A stretch of DNA of 64,000 bases from Eledone cirrhosa (taxonomy: Eukaryota; Mollusca; Cephalopoda; Octopoda; Eledonidae), in contig OZ024740.1 of NCBI GenBank assembly GCA_964016885.1, positions 299,830,617-299,894,616 of the forward strand. Direction: 5' to 3'. The translations under genes and the position numbers were made by a program. The notes beneath the pieces are model-generated. The model did no database searches and had not been told where the DNA came from. It saw nothing but the letters and a program-made list of their open reading frames with translations. This document shows positions 46,001 through 57,965 of the stretch, piece after piece. Position 1 is the first letter of the stretch. The number at the start of each line of letters is the position of its first letter.

Positions 46001-46917
46001 ACACCTCGTACATCTCCCCCTCCCTTCTTAATCACCTCCACTTCTTTCTCACCTTTTTCTTTGCTCCACCCCCCTCATTTTTAATCTTTTTATTATTACA
46101 TTAGTTTTCCACCAAATTATTTTTATTAACTTTTAAATAGTGATTATTTAATGAGAAAACTGACAACGCTTTAAACCCAATAGCTACATAACTGCATGTA
46201 GTGTTCTTTATTCTTACACTTAGGATATTTCTATTAAATCTTCGCTGTATAGAATCGAATCAACATTTTTATCTTGTTCGCTTCCTTGGTTTGCGCAATA
46301 AATATATGGATGCCTTTTTTAATAGACAGAACGGTCACATTTGATTCGGAATATCGCCAGTAAATAAAGCGTTAACAGCAGAGTTTAACATTGAATTAAG
46401 AATATACAGCAACAGTCATACCGTTCTTATACCCAGTCATAACTGGAAGAAAGATTGATAATAAATCAGCACTAACATTAACATAACAGCAATGGTTTTA
46501 AAGAAACATAAAAAGAAACTAATATATATATTTCTTTAAATGCTCTACCATATACCTTTGCTTTCGTATCTTTAAGCATTGGAAGATGATTCACAAGTGG
46601 AGTTAAATTTAGTAGAAACAATCGAGAATTCAATTACTCTGTACTATCTACCCGTAGGGATGTATGTGTTTGTCCAACCTGTTAGAAATAGTAGCCACAT
46701 CGCTCAAATTCTATCCTACCGTCTTAGAAAGGACCCCCCCCCCAAAAAAAAAAAGAAACAACAACAACAAAAAATGTTTGATAATCTAGTAATCGATGAA
46801 GTGTGTCTGGAAATAGTGGTCAGAAATATCGATGACGTGTACAATTCTTCACCACTCAGCGACAGACAACAACAGGATACAAGCTGGCGAGCGAAGGCAG
46901 CAGGATTAACTGGACAT
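43015..46917. other. No recognisable feature (about 3.9 kb)
   Basis: Anonymous AT-rich DNA. The 173-codon plus frame 46579-47100 crosses a C/A homopolymer block (46733-46775) and repeat R2, so it is not a credible gene. Other frames (43475-43876, 44632-44835, 45048-45278) show no domain. Confidence 0.5.
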
Positions 46918-47065
46918 TTGGAAACTCTGCTTCGACGAATCGAGACGTATCTGACGATCTTGCGATTTCAGAGTCAGGTTTCATCATCGCTTCGATCGTG
47001 CCTCGAGCTGGTCGCCAAAGAAACGATTGTAATATGTCTAATACATTTTAATCCGTTTCTTATGT
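46918..47065 (+). repeat. Interspersed repeat R2, copy 2
   Basis: Direct copy of 6787-6958: GGAAACTCTGCTTCGACGAA, CGAGACGTATCTGACGATCT, TTGCGATTTCAGAGTCAGG, GAGCTGGTCGCCAAAG. It ends at a (TA)n. Confidence 0.75.
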
Positions 47066-47605
47066 ATATATATATATATATATATATACAAACAACATAA
47101 TCAAATTTCCAGTTCGGTAGGATACCAGCTTTCCATCGATGTTTCGCATAATTGATAGCAAATATACATTATTATCAGAGATATACCCTGATTATGTGAA
47201 TACATTATGTGTACGTCGTAAGGAGTTTTCATTTTGTCAATACAAAGTATGTATTTCGAAAATAAAAAAAATATTATTGAAAATATAGATGTCTGTGTTT
47301 ATGAAAGATAATCAAACAAATAAATACCCCTTACATCACTTACACATCAGCAAATACATTCGATTGTTACACTGTATATGCTGCTTTGAATTTCGTTTTA
47401 TTATGTTCTAGTAAAAGACGTAAAGAAAAGTCATGATTATGTGTGTTTGGAGTTCATCTTAAATCCAGAAAATACGAACAATAGCATCGTTTAATATGTT
47501 TTTAATCGTTGTTTTAGTTTATATCCAATGTTGATATAATAAACTGAGAAAAGGTGAGTAAGAGAAATATAGAAATAGGAAAGGGGAGAGTTAGAAAGGA
47601 GAGAA
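47066..47605. other. No recognisable feature
   Basis: Anonymous AT-rich DNA. Confidence 0.5.
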
Positions 47606-47632
47606 ATAGTGAGAGAGAGAATGGAGGAGAGA

Positions 47633-47710
<78 letters not shown>

Positions 47711-47731
47711 AATAGAGAGAGAGAGAGAGAA

Positions 47732-47822
<91 letters not shown>
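47606..47822 (+). repeat. (GA)n microsatellite with a TA insert
   Basis: About 215 bases of GA with GAAAT interruptions and a short TA block at 47681-47697. The SLSL/ERER frames are artefacts. Confidence 0.97.
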
Positions 47823-48389
47823 TAGCAAGTTTTCTCCTACAAAATCCATAGGTTAATCTTAGAATTTGTCGCAAGTCAAGGTCACGCTACGTGGTGTCCA
47901 GCCCAGAAGCACGATTTCGTAAATGCATGCATGTTTGTGCAAACCGCACACACACACATGAAAAGATTCAGGACCTCGATACTATAATTTCATTATTTGC
48001 ATATGCTGGGCATGTTCTTTTACAATATATCCTATTGTATATATTTACATACATATAAACGTATACATACGCACATGCACACGTAAGTTCTTACATAGAA
48101 AAAATAAATATATTAGCACTCAAATATATTCATATATATCTATGAATATGTTAAGCAGAGAAAAAAGGAGTCTTCGGTATTATATTTAGAATCATCACGA
48201 TATGTAGTAAGATTGAATATAAATCATATATAACTGTTATAATTAAATGTATGTGAAGATATATGTGTGTGTCAAATGTATCATTAGAATGAAGGAGGGT
48301 TTGATGCGTCATATAGTCATCAAATAGCTTTGTACAATACATAATACATGGAGCACTGTACTTTCCTTTACGTTTTCTACGGAAATACT

Positions 48390-48458
<69 letters not shown>

Positions 48459-49570
48459 TATATATATATATACACACACATATATAAACAAATACTGAAT
48501 TTCTATATATCTAACTTTGTTATGTGTTTACGATTAAAATGGAGCCTGCTTTCATTTATTACTATAGAATTACGATTTGGCATTATTCCATTACTGCATC
48601 AAAAGTATATCCAATATTTATATTGTTTAATTAACACACAATGTAAACGAACACCCTCCAAAACATGTCACCAAAATACATCGCACATTAGGAAAATTGA
48701 AATGTTACATGTATAGCTGCTGGTTTGGTATCTATTTTCTCGGTAACGAATACATGACTACACTCTTCAGAATAACTAGATCTACTAGAAATATTCGCGA
48801 AGTTTCCCCCAAAGTAATCTGCCGTCTTACAAAACCAGAAATGGCACGTTGGACAGAACGCGTGGTAATTACTGTTAGAACGTTTATAATCAATTTCGCT
48901 AAAGAATAAATAACCAATTTGTTAGTGATATTGATATTGCTCATCTCAACGTTTGACACACACTTATAGCTGAACGATATTTTTCTGGATGATATCCTCA
49001 GCTTTTAGTTGTATTTCTTTAGCGGAAATACATGAAAAACCAGCAACAAAATGGGGAAGAAAATCAAATGAACAAGAACAAAGCACTATAATCTTGCCAG
49101 TCTAAAGGAAAATGGTGTTGACATAATCTTCTCGTGAGATTAAAAACCAATATATTTCAAAAGTAATAGTTGATATACTGAGATGGATTTTGATGAAGGC
49201 CACCAGATGACATGCTTGAAATATATTCATTGCTTCTAAAATAACATAAATTCGTGACTTAATGCCAGATTTGCAATAACGGATCAATGAAAAATATTTT
49301 CGTTTTTATTTCATGTCAGAGAATCATCTGTAATAACATCGTGATACTTTTCAATGGTAACTTCTAAAATAACATATGTAATGATGAAACACTTTATAGA
49401 AGGTTTATCATTGCAGCCTGCATTTAACATTATAAAAATTTGATTGGTATACACAGAAAAAAGAAAAATACATACATTTATAAGTACTTTATGAATTTCT
49501 AGGCGGAATTTGCACTTACAACGTAAAATTCTGGAACATTTAACGCTAGGCATTTCTTCCGACAATTTCA
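47823..49570. other. Anonymous sequence with one (AC)n
   Basis: The (AC)n lies at 48392-48456, followed by a short (TA)n. No gene is recognisable; the overlapping frames at 48697-48959 on both strands lack domains. Confidence 0.5.
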
Positions 49571-49574
49571 CAAT

Positions 49575-49735
49575 TTCACCAATCCAGCCCCATGGAATGG
49601 TTCTTTATTCCATCAAGTCTGACTGAAAGTCAAAATTGACTTCGGTGTGACTTGAACTCAAACCAGCAGATAACAAACATTTTACTAGGATTTATATCCA
49701 ACGCTCTTTTAGTGGCACTCCGTCGGTTATCACAA
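49575..49735 (-). mobile_element. Diverged tRNA-derived SINE
   Basis: The minus strand reads a tRNA-like head ending in GGTTTGAGTTCAAGTCACAC (B-box-like), then GAAGTCAATTTTGACTTTCA and ATGGAATAAAGAACCA. This parallels the common SINE's GTTGACTTTGCCTTTCA and AAAATAAAGTACCA. Confidence 0.55.
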
Positions 49736-50666
49736 CGAATATTCCTTGTTCATAAGATCAGCGGAACAGACTGATCGTGAAATTAACATGCAGGTGGCTG
49801 AGCATTCCACAAACATCTTTAACGTAGTTCTCGGGGTTCTGTCGTTCTAACGACTCCCAATTCCACTATATGATCCGTCTGAGAGAAGGGAAATGAAGAT
49901 TGGATAAACATAACAAATGTTTTAATTTGAAGCTAAATGGGCGTTAATAGATAACGCACGTAATTTATTTAGAGTTATACATTTTTTAGTGTCGACCATT
50001 ACCGCTATTTATCTTTTGGGGTATTATGTTCCCTCTCAAAACACGGCAACTCTTTATATGGATGGATTATTAATGATTGGACCTATCCTACAAACGATCT
50101 ACAAAGGCAGCCTTCATATGATCGCTCGAACTTCTAAAAATACCAACCGAATTATTCACACATCTATGTTCACCCCATAAAAAAAAATGATATATTTGGT
50201 AATATACTCTCAGATATATCAAGGCTGGAAAAACGTCTCATTAGAGAATTGCTAAGCAAATCCACTGAATCATGCGATGATATTATATAGATTCTGGAGA
50301 GATAAATACGAAATCGATCCAAGCAACATTGAAACTCATGATAAACGAGGTAGCTAAATAACCCAAATAATTTTGTTTCGCATTCAATTCTGACATCTAA
50401 ATCACTTCTTATGTGTTTGAATGTAAATAATTTGATTAATCTTGACGATATTTGTTAGAATTTATGGATTAATAAATTACTTTGCATCTCTAAAACGTAT
50501 GTTACCAAATATGTTTGAGAAGGTTTTGCACAATTTCTCATTAACGATTAGCGTACAGAAATAGGTACCCCTGAGGCGAGAACTATCAGTGTCACACTTA
50601 ATTCTCTATATTCCTTATTTCTTACAATTCAAACTTCACACATCACTGAGTCAATCATAGAAATAA
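49736..50666. other. No recognisable feature
   Basis: Anonymous AT-rich DNA. Confidence 0.5.
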
Positions 50667-51144
50667 TGTATATCTATGTACGTAACAAAGCACTAAACCA
50701 AGAACAACAATTATTATTATTACTCCTAATACTATTTTTGTGGATTGACAGTATCGGTAGAGCGTCGGACAACATGTTTTGTGACATTGAATTACGGCCC
50801 TTTATACTCTGAAATCTAATCCCGCCGATGTTAGCTTTGCCTTTTATCTTTCAGTAATCGATAAAATAAAGAACCAGTAACATACCGGGAACGGTTAAAT
50901 CACCTCCACCCCTAAAAAAATTGTTTTTATTGCATCTAAATCAGAAACATTTATCATTACTACAATAAAACTAATTTAATTCTAATCGAACACAAAATAG
51001 ACACAAAATCCAGAACTTGCCTTGTAAAAATTAATTTCAATTTCGAGAGATCATGAGCATATCCGAACTCAGAGACGCAAATAAAGACAGTAATAATAAT
51101 TGTTGTTCCTGGTTTAGTGCTTTGTTACGTACATAGATATACAA
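50667..51144. mobile_element. TIR element (~53-bp arms) containing a SINE
   Basis: TGTATATCTATGTACGTAAC, AAAGCACTAAACCAAGAACA and ACAATTATTATTATTA (50667-50722) are the reverse complement of 51092-51144 with about one mismatch. The interior is non-coding and holds a SINE at 50741-50925. Without the SINE the element would be about 290 bases, a MITE-like size. Confidence 0.8.
50741..50925 (+). mobile_element. SINE with a different 3' end, nested in a TIR element
   Basis: The head (GGATTGACAGTATCGGTAGA, GTCGGAC) and body (TTAGCTTTGCCTTTTATC, CGATAAAATAAAGAACCAG) match the common family. The 3' end, however, reads ACGGTTAAATCACCTCCACC and CCTAAAAAAATTG instead of GGCCTTGTGCC...CAATTATT, so it belongs to another subfamily. 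Confidence 0.8.
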
Positions 51145-52972
51145 CACGGCCCTTTTTGTATGACGCTACAGTGATTCTATGAAACTATCAATCTTAAAGC
51201 TGGAATTACATCATGTAATACTGCGTAGTACTTTGCTGTATTATTTCCTTGCTGTTGAATATAAGTATGTCTTGTGACTGGTATCGTGTCACCTGCCTGC
51301 TCTCTGATTCTGGGAACGTAATTGCTTGCGTTCAGCTGAACTGTACTAGAAAATAAACTGGGTCGAGTACGCACAGAAAAGAATTCAATGCAATTTCCTT
51401 GTGGGATGCAGCACTGTCAACATGGTATACAGTGTAAGATATCTGCAGAAGACATGTCAAGAACTGAATCAGGAATTCTATGTACACTTTGTAGAATTAA
51501 CTAAAGGGTTCGGCAAGTTCTAAACGCTTCTGATAGGTTGTTTCTGATTTCAAGACGATATGATGTCTCATATTCTTCATGAAGGTGAGGCATCAATATA
51601 TTTTCTTGTCAGTACTGGTAGAAAGAAGGTACGTGTACTGCACCTGAGGTTGTTTAATTTTGTGTTTTAAGCAATGTTCACAGATGCCCTCAGGGTAAAT
51701 TCGCCTGTATGTGTTCGTATCTGATATAGAATGGACAGTTCTATACTGGTACACATGAAAGCATTCAATAAAGGTCAACATCATCAATAATCGAGACTTC
51801 CTTGCAAGAGGTTTGATATGACTAACCACCTAACCAAGAAACATCGTTATGGTTCATGTGTTTTGATAGTTTTCTCTGGAGACAAGTTGATTATGAGACC
51901 AATTATACAATAACTGTAGTAACGTCATGTATTTTAAAGCCAAAGCAAACGCATTATCTCTAGTATAAAACAATGATAGTTTCGATACTTCCTGTTTGCA
52001 GGAAACCCTAAATATCTGAATGATTTTTGCATCATATGTTTTCACAGATTATTACGTATTACGTTGCAACAAAATGTAGACATAAGTGTTTGAATGCGAG
52101 AATTTTTTCTCGATGGACAACTAGCTAAAAAAGAATCAACGTGGCTTAAAAGATTATGTTTTTACATCGAAAATATGCGCACACCAAACCAACTCTGTTG
52201 AGAGACCCTACATTGATGAGAACAGTTGTTCATTATCATTATCTGATTATCATGATTTTCTATATGCCAGCGGCTGTTAATCATTTAAAAGCAATACTCG
52301 AGTTATTTCTATATTGAGATTTTTAAATTTGGATAACATCTCATTTTTGTATTCCTGAAGAATTAATGTCACTTACGAAATAATTTCTCCTGTATATTTA
52401 TCTACATTTAAGACCAGGAGGAATTTTTTTTGTATCGCGGGCCGAATTACCGTGCATAGATTCATTGATGAATTGTGTTATTACATAATGAAAGAATGTC
52501 CTTAAGCTAGTTATCAAAATCTGGTCATTGATTCCAATTTTCATTAGCTCTCTTTTATCTGTAATTACTCGACCGACTCTATTACGCATCTGTTTTGGAA
52601 GCATAGCCATAATTAGCCAAAGTGTTAGTAAATAGTATTTTCACTATGTCATTTAGTACATCAATACATCTCGGAATTATCTGTATTCGTATCATTGGTG
52701 TGCTAGACGTATTTAGCCTCAGCCCAATGTATGTAAGGTTAAATTAACTGGGTGAGAGCAAACTTAATAAATAAGTCATTAAAACGAATTTGTGTGATCA
52801 AACGTTTGATCCTACATTAGTTCATTAATGCTCCATGCATTAAATATGCTTCCAAGCTCTTATCTCATATTTATAATGTGGATGTCAGTTAAGAATAGTA
52901 TACACACACACTCAGACACATATATACATATGTTTGTGTGCGAATACATGAATATGTATGTACGTATGTATG

Positions 52973-52975
<3 letters not shown>
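51145..52975. other. No recognisable feature
   Basis: Anonymous AT-rich DNA; short frames lack domains. Confidence 0.5.

Positions 52976-52978
<3 letters not shown>

Positions 52979-53062
<84 letters not shown>
52979..53062. repeat. (TA)n(TG)n microsatellite
   Basis: TA run of about 64 bases followed by TG. Confidence 0.97.
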
Positions 53063-54086
53063 GAAAAAGGAAAAGGATGACTTCATTTCTAACTCTAAAC
53101 AATACAATTTTATAATATAATAATTTTACAAATAGGCTTTGTAGAACTTGTAAGTTCTTTGTTATCTTCGGTGGGGAGATTTTTTAAAGATTATTGGTTA
53201 ACCTTCTTGGAGAACTTTCTCGCATGCGTCGGTGGCGATTGTCAAACTGAGATCAGGTTGTGTTGTAATGTGTGACTCTATATTTAAGAGATTTGGGTGT
53301 GTCTGTGCTGGGGTTTGTTAGGGAGGGGGTGGCAATGAAAGAGTGTTGAAGATTTAAAGGAATTAAAGCATACATATATACACACAAGATCTGAAGGCAA
53401 ATAGTGGGTGTTAAAAGGAAGATAATTGATTGGGAGTAGAATTGGGAAATGTTAGGGTGTTTAAGGAGTGTTTTAGAAAGGGCTTGTGTATGTGTCCTCC
53501 TGCTGGTTCCAATTCAATAGACGAATTTGGTGAATAAAATATAATTGGCAGATGCTTTTCAAATTATTTTCTTATAGCTGAATTAAGTATCTTAAATTTA
53601 TAGAGAAAAACCTCAACAATTTTCTATATTAAATATGAATTTTGGTGTGTGTCGTTGAGGAGTGTTAATGAGGATTAGATACATGTCTTTTCATAAAAAT
53701 AGGATGACAGAAAGGAGAACAATTAGTTTAGTTTGGGAATATTTGTTGGTAGAAATGTATGTTGTTGATGTTGGTTTGATAGGGGAGATGTGGGGATCAT
53801 GTTAGCTCACATACTTACTTTCCTACATATAAACATACATACAGCCCATATACAAACATGTATACTTATATATATACATATATATATATGTACATGCATA
53901 CAACTTCAACATACATACAACTTCAACATACATATATATATAAATATATATAGTAATAATAATAAATTTGAAGACTAAAATCCAAAGAGGGCTCGATAAG
54001 GATAAATATATATCAAATATATAAGAACTGTAGAGCAAATATTTATTAAACTAACAGCGATTCTTTGCTTAAACTTTAATCTGTTA

Positions 54087-54092
<6 letters not shown>
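53063..54092. other. No recognisable feature
   Basis: G-rich anonymous stretch (53250-53500) followed by CATA-rich sequence; ATACATACAACTTCAACATA is duplicated near 53897-53932. Confidence 0.5.

Positions 54093-54093
<1 letters not shown>

Positions 54094-54167
<74 letters not shown>
54094..54167. repeat. (TA)n microsatellite
   Basis: About 74 bases of TA. Confidence 0.97.
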
Positions 54168-54169
<2 letters not shown>

Positions 54170-54308
54170 CTCTTTTGGGGATAGCGTGTATTTTATCTTT
54201 GGGAGAACTGCTGGATTTTATAATCTACCAATCTCTTCTTAGCACCGAGGGCGACCATCAATATTCTATTAATGTCGATATAATTCTTATATCGATATTA
54301 TTTGGGCA

Positions 54309-54435
54309 TCCACTGATGAGTTTATAAGGGCCCACTTGTGTATAAAACTATGGATTTATATACAAGTTTCTACATAATCTGGAAATTATTTATCCCAAAT
54401 TGTAGAAATGTATAACGAAACGGCCGTCTGGAGGG
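54309..54435 (+). ncRNA. Hammerhead-ribozyme-like motif with a long structured stem II
   Basis: All hammerhead core elements occur in type I order. TCCA (54309-54312) can pair with TGGA (54429-54432) as stem I directly next to the core. CTGATGA (54313-54319) is followed by G54320, which pairs with C54416 to open stem II, and GAAA is at 54417-54420. Then comes C-GGCC-G as a one-base-pair stem III with a palindromic tetraloop, and TC (54427-54428) as the UH cleavage site. Stem II continues for a few pairs (TTATA/TATAA with one bulge). It encloses two further hairpins, 54334-54346/54355-54367 and 54367-54374/54401-54408. Known hammerheads in Penelope-like elements have very short stem III, as here. 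The ~90-base stem II is unusual. Confidence 0.5.
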
Positions 54436-54611
54436 AAAGAGATATTTATTTAATAATGTCTCATATAAAATAATACAACCAGCTATCCACGAAATACTGA
54501 TTAGTTAGCACCCCAAACACTAAATTGGGATAATACTTAGGTATATCCCAGTGTTTGTTGAGTGAGATGGAGTTGGTCGGAGTATCGCTTAAGGCTTTCT
54601 CTGTTTATGTA

Positions 54612-54721
<110 letters not shown>

Positions 54722-54749
54722 GTGGTTACACAACAGTTAGTTCACCACA

Positions 54750-54789
54750 CCGAGAACAATTGTTTCACCTTCGTGGATCATCAGCTCGG
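54750..54789 (-). ncRNA. Minimal type I hammerhead ribozyme motif in PLE 3' UTR
   Basis: On the minus strand, CCGAG (54789-54785), CTGATGA (54784-54778), stem II TCC-ACGAA-GGT, GAAA (54766-54763), C-AATT-G and TT are followed by CTCGG (54754-54750). CCGAG pairs perfectly with CTCGG as stem I on both sides of the core. Stem III is one base pair with a palindromic tetraloop, the minimal form reported for hammerheads of Penelope-like elements. Predicted cleavage is after TT (between 54755 and 54754). The first possible stem II pair is a T-T mismatch. Confidence 0.75.
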
Positions 54790-54984
54790 GATGTGTATGG
54801 TTATATGAACATGAAGGACAACCGTACAAACGCGCATGCGCAGAAACTCGGTCACTTCACACAGGCAATACTAGACTGCGTGCGGGAGGTGTAAGGGAGA
54901 TAACTGCGAAGTCCGGAAAGTGTTTAGGTTGAAAATAAAATTATAAATAAAATTACAAAGAATCAGTCCGGAGCCTTGTAGTTT

Positions 54985-55985
54985 TTCAATAGATGTTTGG
55001 TGACGTGTGGACAACGTGTGAAAAATTCACTTCTCGTGTTTAGGCAATCACTATTGCGTAATCTCTTTAGGATAGTTATTCGTTCGTCGATACATAAGCC
55101 ACGTGGCGGATTTCCCCTTGCGTATGGCTTGGACATAGTGATGGATTTCCATTGAATGGAGTAGCCTATACTTGAGAGCTAGAGGGACCATACGTGGCTC
55201 GCGAGTTTCGTGGATGAACGTCTGTCCGGGTATCTGAAGGTAGACTGGTGGTTCAGGAAACGCTCGTTGAATCGGCCCTCCGCCATGCCCACATAGGATT
55301 TGACCTCCTGTGGTTCGTTTGGTCGGTTGGAAGTGACCACAGCTTCATAGATTACAGCTGGTGTGTTGCATTGCTGTTGAAGGGGGCAAGATTCAGGCTT
55401 ACGGCAAGAGCACCCTGGTGGGTGTTGCTCCTAGGGCTGCTGGTGATGTGGGCCGTCATGTTCTTAGCGCAGGAGTATCCTTGTTTAGCTTTGTGACGGT
55501 TAAAGATGGAGTGGTATTTATGACCTATGGGGAAGTGTCTATCTAAGAGGGCTATACATCTTTTTCCTACATTGGTTTTAACTTTGAGTGAGAAGGGAAG
55601 AGAGAACCAGATAGTTTGTCTATTGATGCGCTAACTTTTCTTAATGGTGTTGTTGCTAGTGGGAGAGTAGGTGATAGGTTGTGAGAAGCCGCTGTTAGCC
55701 AACGCCGTGTTATGGTAGGGTGCCGCCCTGTCAGAGATAGCCTTATTAGATGAATGGTTTGAGATTCTAGTACTGATATCTTAACGAAGTTTCTAAAAAC
55801 AGTGGGAGGGTGTCATGAGTCCTTGTGAATGTAATTAAGTTTCTTGTTTAGCTTATTGTAGGGTCTGTGGGTGTGTGTGCGAAGGTTTAAATTAATGTCT
55901 AAGAAATCTACCCTAGCCAGGTTGGTGGCTAGCCACCAACCTCTCTAGGAACGTAGCTACCTTAGGCCCCGGTAGTGCTAGCGGG
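54985..55985 (-). pseudogene. PLE RT C-terminus and GIY-YIG endonuclease, frameshifted
   Basis: From 55985 downward, across frames, the minus strand reads DFLDINLNLRTHTHRPYNKL (55895-55840) and KDS*HPPTVFRNF, the PLE segment after the RT. Then come KTNVGKRCIALLDRHFPIGH and NRHKAKQGYSCAKNM. The GIY-YIG module follows: AVIYEAVVTSN (about 55325-55350), KSYVGMAEGRFNERFLNHQ (about 55240-55300) and STKLASHVW, then NPPRGLCIDERITILKRLRN and KHLLKNYKAPD. GIY-YIG endonuclease nicks target DNA for PLE integration. Here Y-V-G replaces YIG and the frame is broken at least three times, so it is dead. The plus-strand frame at 55248-55496 is its antisense shadow. Confidence 0.82.
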
Positions 55986-57192
55986 AATTCCACAATTTCG
56001 ACAGGCCATCGTCTATAACAAACGTATATTATTAATTCACACATGAGGGGTTTATTTACGTGCCAGTAGAGGCATGATACAGCTAACAGTTATGCCTAAG
56101 TCTTGAGTTTATAGGTTTATAGGTATAAGTATAATATGGTGGCCAAAACAGGCAGCGCGGTGGGACCAGGGAAAAGCGTTTGGTTCCGAGTAATTTCGTT
56201 TACCGACAGAGTGGAAATTTATTTTTCCAACCGCTCAAGGAAGGCTGAACTTTCCGAGTGCTCAGCGCGCAGCCGGGAAACGCCACCACATAACTCGAGG
56301 GTAGCAACCCAATGAAAAGTGCAAAAAGACCATAATTATTTTAAAGTCCCAGTTAGTCCGGGTTATAAGTAGTGTGGTTCTTTGAAGGGTAGGGGGTTAT
56401 GAAGGTGCATAATGACCTAAGTAAGGAAAGTTACAAAATAATAATAAAAGCAGGATACAAAGATAAAATACAAAGATAATGATAAAATACAAAGATAAAG
56501 ATAAAATACAAAGATAAAGAATGTATTGATACAAATACATTAATAAATTAATAAACAATTAATAAAAGTAAATAACTACGGATGTAGTAAGACGGAAGTA
56601 TATAAGAACGTTTGGAGGAATCACAGTAAAGGGAATCACAGTAAAGGGGAAATACAATATAGATCAAGTTGTAGTAAGATGATACAGGTTGTACATATAG
56701 ATATAGAGGATTGAAGAGATGGAATGGTAACAGGTGGTACCTAGTGTATTGTTCGGGTCTCCGAATTCAGTGTGAGTCACAAAAAAGTCCTGAAGTATAG
56801 AGTAGAGAATTCAGTCAATACAATACATGTTTTAGTAAAATACGTAGAGTTTTGTCGGAATTCGAATTTTCCCGACAAGGAAGCAGTATCGGGTGGGTAA
56901 AGCACTAAGCAGCCAAAATCCGAATGGTAAGTAGATCAGTTAATCCCATGCTGGCAATAGCTGTACACTGAAGTCAGTGCCGCTGTTCAATATTACATTT
57001 GGAAGTACTCAACATTATTAGAGCATTATTTCTTTAGATTTGTTGGTTCACCACTGGATAGAATTGGTCATTCCGTATGACCAATCTTGGTGTAATATTA
57101 TGGAGAGTACTCACCCGTCTTCGTTTGTGTAGTTGATGTTGCGAATAGGGAGTTAATTATAAATAAAATAACAGGACGCTGGACTGGTGTAA

Positions 57193-57198
<6 letters not shown>
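55986..57198. other. Unassigned, relatively GC-balanced region
   Basis: About 1.2 kb between PLE and LINE. It contains four degenerate copies of GATAAAATACAAA (56463-56518) and a tandem GGAATCACAGTAAAGG (56622-56658). TTGGTCATTCCGTATGACCAAT near 57065-57086 is a small palindrome. No domain is recognisable in six frames; it could be UTR or LTR-like DNA of an unknown element. Confidence 0.45.

Positions 57199-57242
<44 letters not shown>
57199..57242. repeat. (TA)n at the LINE 3' end
   Basis: About 44 bases of TA adjoining the minus-strand LINE's 3' UTR. Confidence 0.96.
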
Positions 57243-57243
<1 letters not shown>

Positions 57244-57326
57244 CTTTGAGAACTTTGATAGGTTTCAGCCAGGCTTGGCCCAGGCCATGTCTAACTTAAT
57301 AGCACCACCTGGCGAAGTCTTACAAA

Positions 57327-57965
57327 TCAGTGTATGGGCACCATGGCCCACTCGAGCAGAGAGTTATTGTTTACGGAGGCATATCCGGGTGTCGGGGGTT
57401 TATCCGGGATTTCTTGAAGGAATTTATCCAAAGACTTCTTGAACTTGATGGGGTCTGTCTCTGCTTTGATGTGTTTTGATGTAATGTTAAAGAGTGCAGG
57501 GCCAATTGAGGTGAAATAATTGTGCCGTATTGTTGTTATGTGATGCGAGTGGGATTTTTGTCGTGGGCGGATAGCACGGAGCCCAAGCCTTGGGTGTACA
57601 TTAAAGGTGATGCCAACATCATTTGGGCTAAGCTGATGGAATATTTCCCACATCATACAGATAATGTAACGCTCACGGCGACGTTGAAGAGAATAAAGTT
57701 TGAGCTTTTCTGATCGACCCCAATAGTCAAGGCCTGTCATGCCAACTATCTTTTTTGTAATTGACCTTTGGGGTGTTTCAACTTTCATGATACTTTGTTT
57801 CGTGTGGCGTGTCCAGAGTGGCCAACAGTATTCAAGGTGGGGTCGGACAAAAGTGGAGAAGAGAAGGACAACAGTATGGATATCTCTTGACTGGAAATTC
57901 CTGAGAATGCAGGAACACATTCTGTGGGTCATATCAACTTTGCTGTTTATATCAGTGGCCTAGCT
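57327..57965 (-). pseudogene. LINE ORF2 C-terminal domain
   Basis: A 201-codon frame follows the RT. It reads CSCILRNFQSRDIHTVVLLF, STFVRPHLEYCWPLW and QSIMKVETPQRSITKKIVG, the conserved block just downstream of the RT in CR1/Jockey elements. Then come LKLYSLQRRRERYIICMMWE and a terminal segment ending near GYASVNNNSLLEW. The latter resembles the usual region where R-R-R-R-D precedes the protein end. The frame is open over its full length and stops at 57327, which looks like the natural terminus. It is out of frame with the RT segment above (57960-58175). Confidence 0.88.

Noticed and set aside
46579..47100. 173-codon plus-strand frame considered as a gene
   Set aside because: Crosses a C/A homopolymer block and interspersed repeat R2, then ends in TA repeats; no domain.
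55248..55496. 82-codon hydrophobic plus-strand frame resembling a membrane protein
   Set aside because: Antisense to the GIY-YIG endonuclease of the minus-strand PLE.
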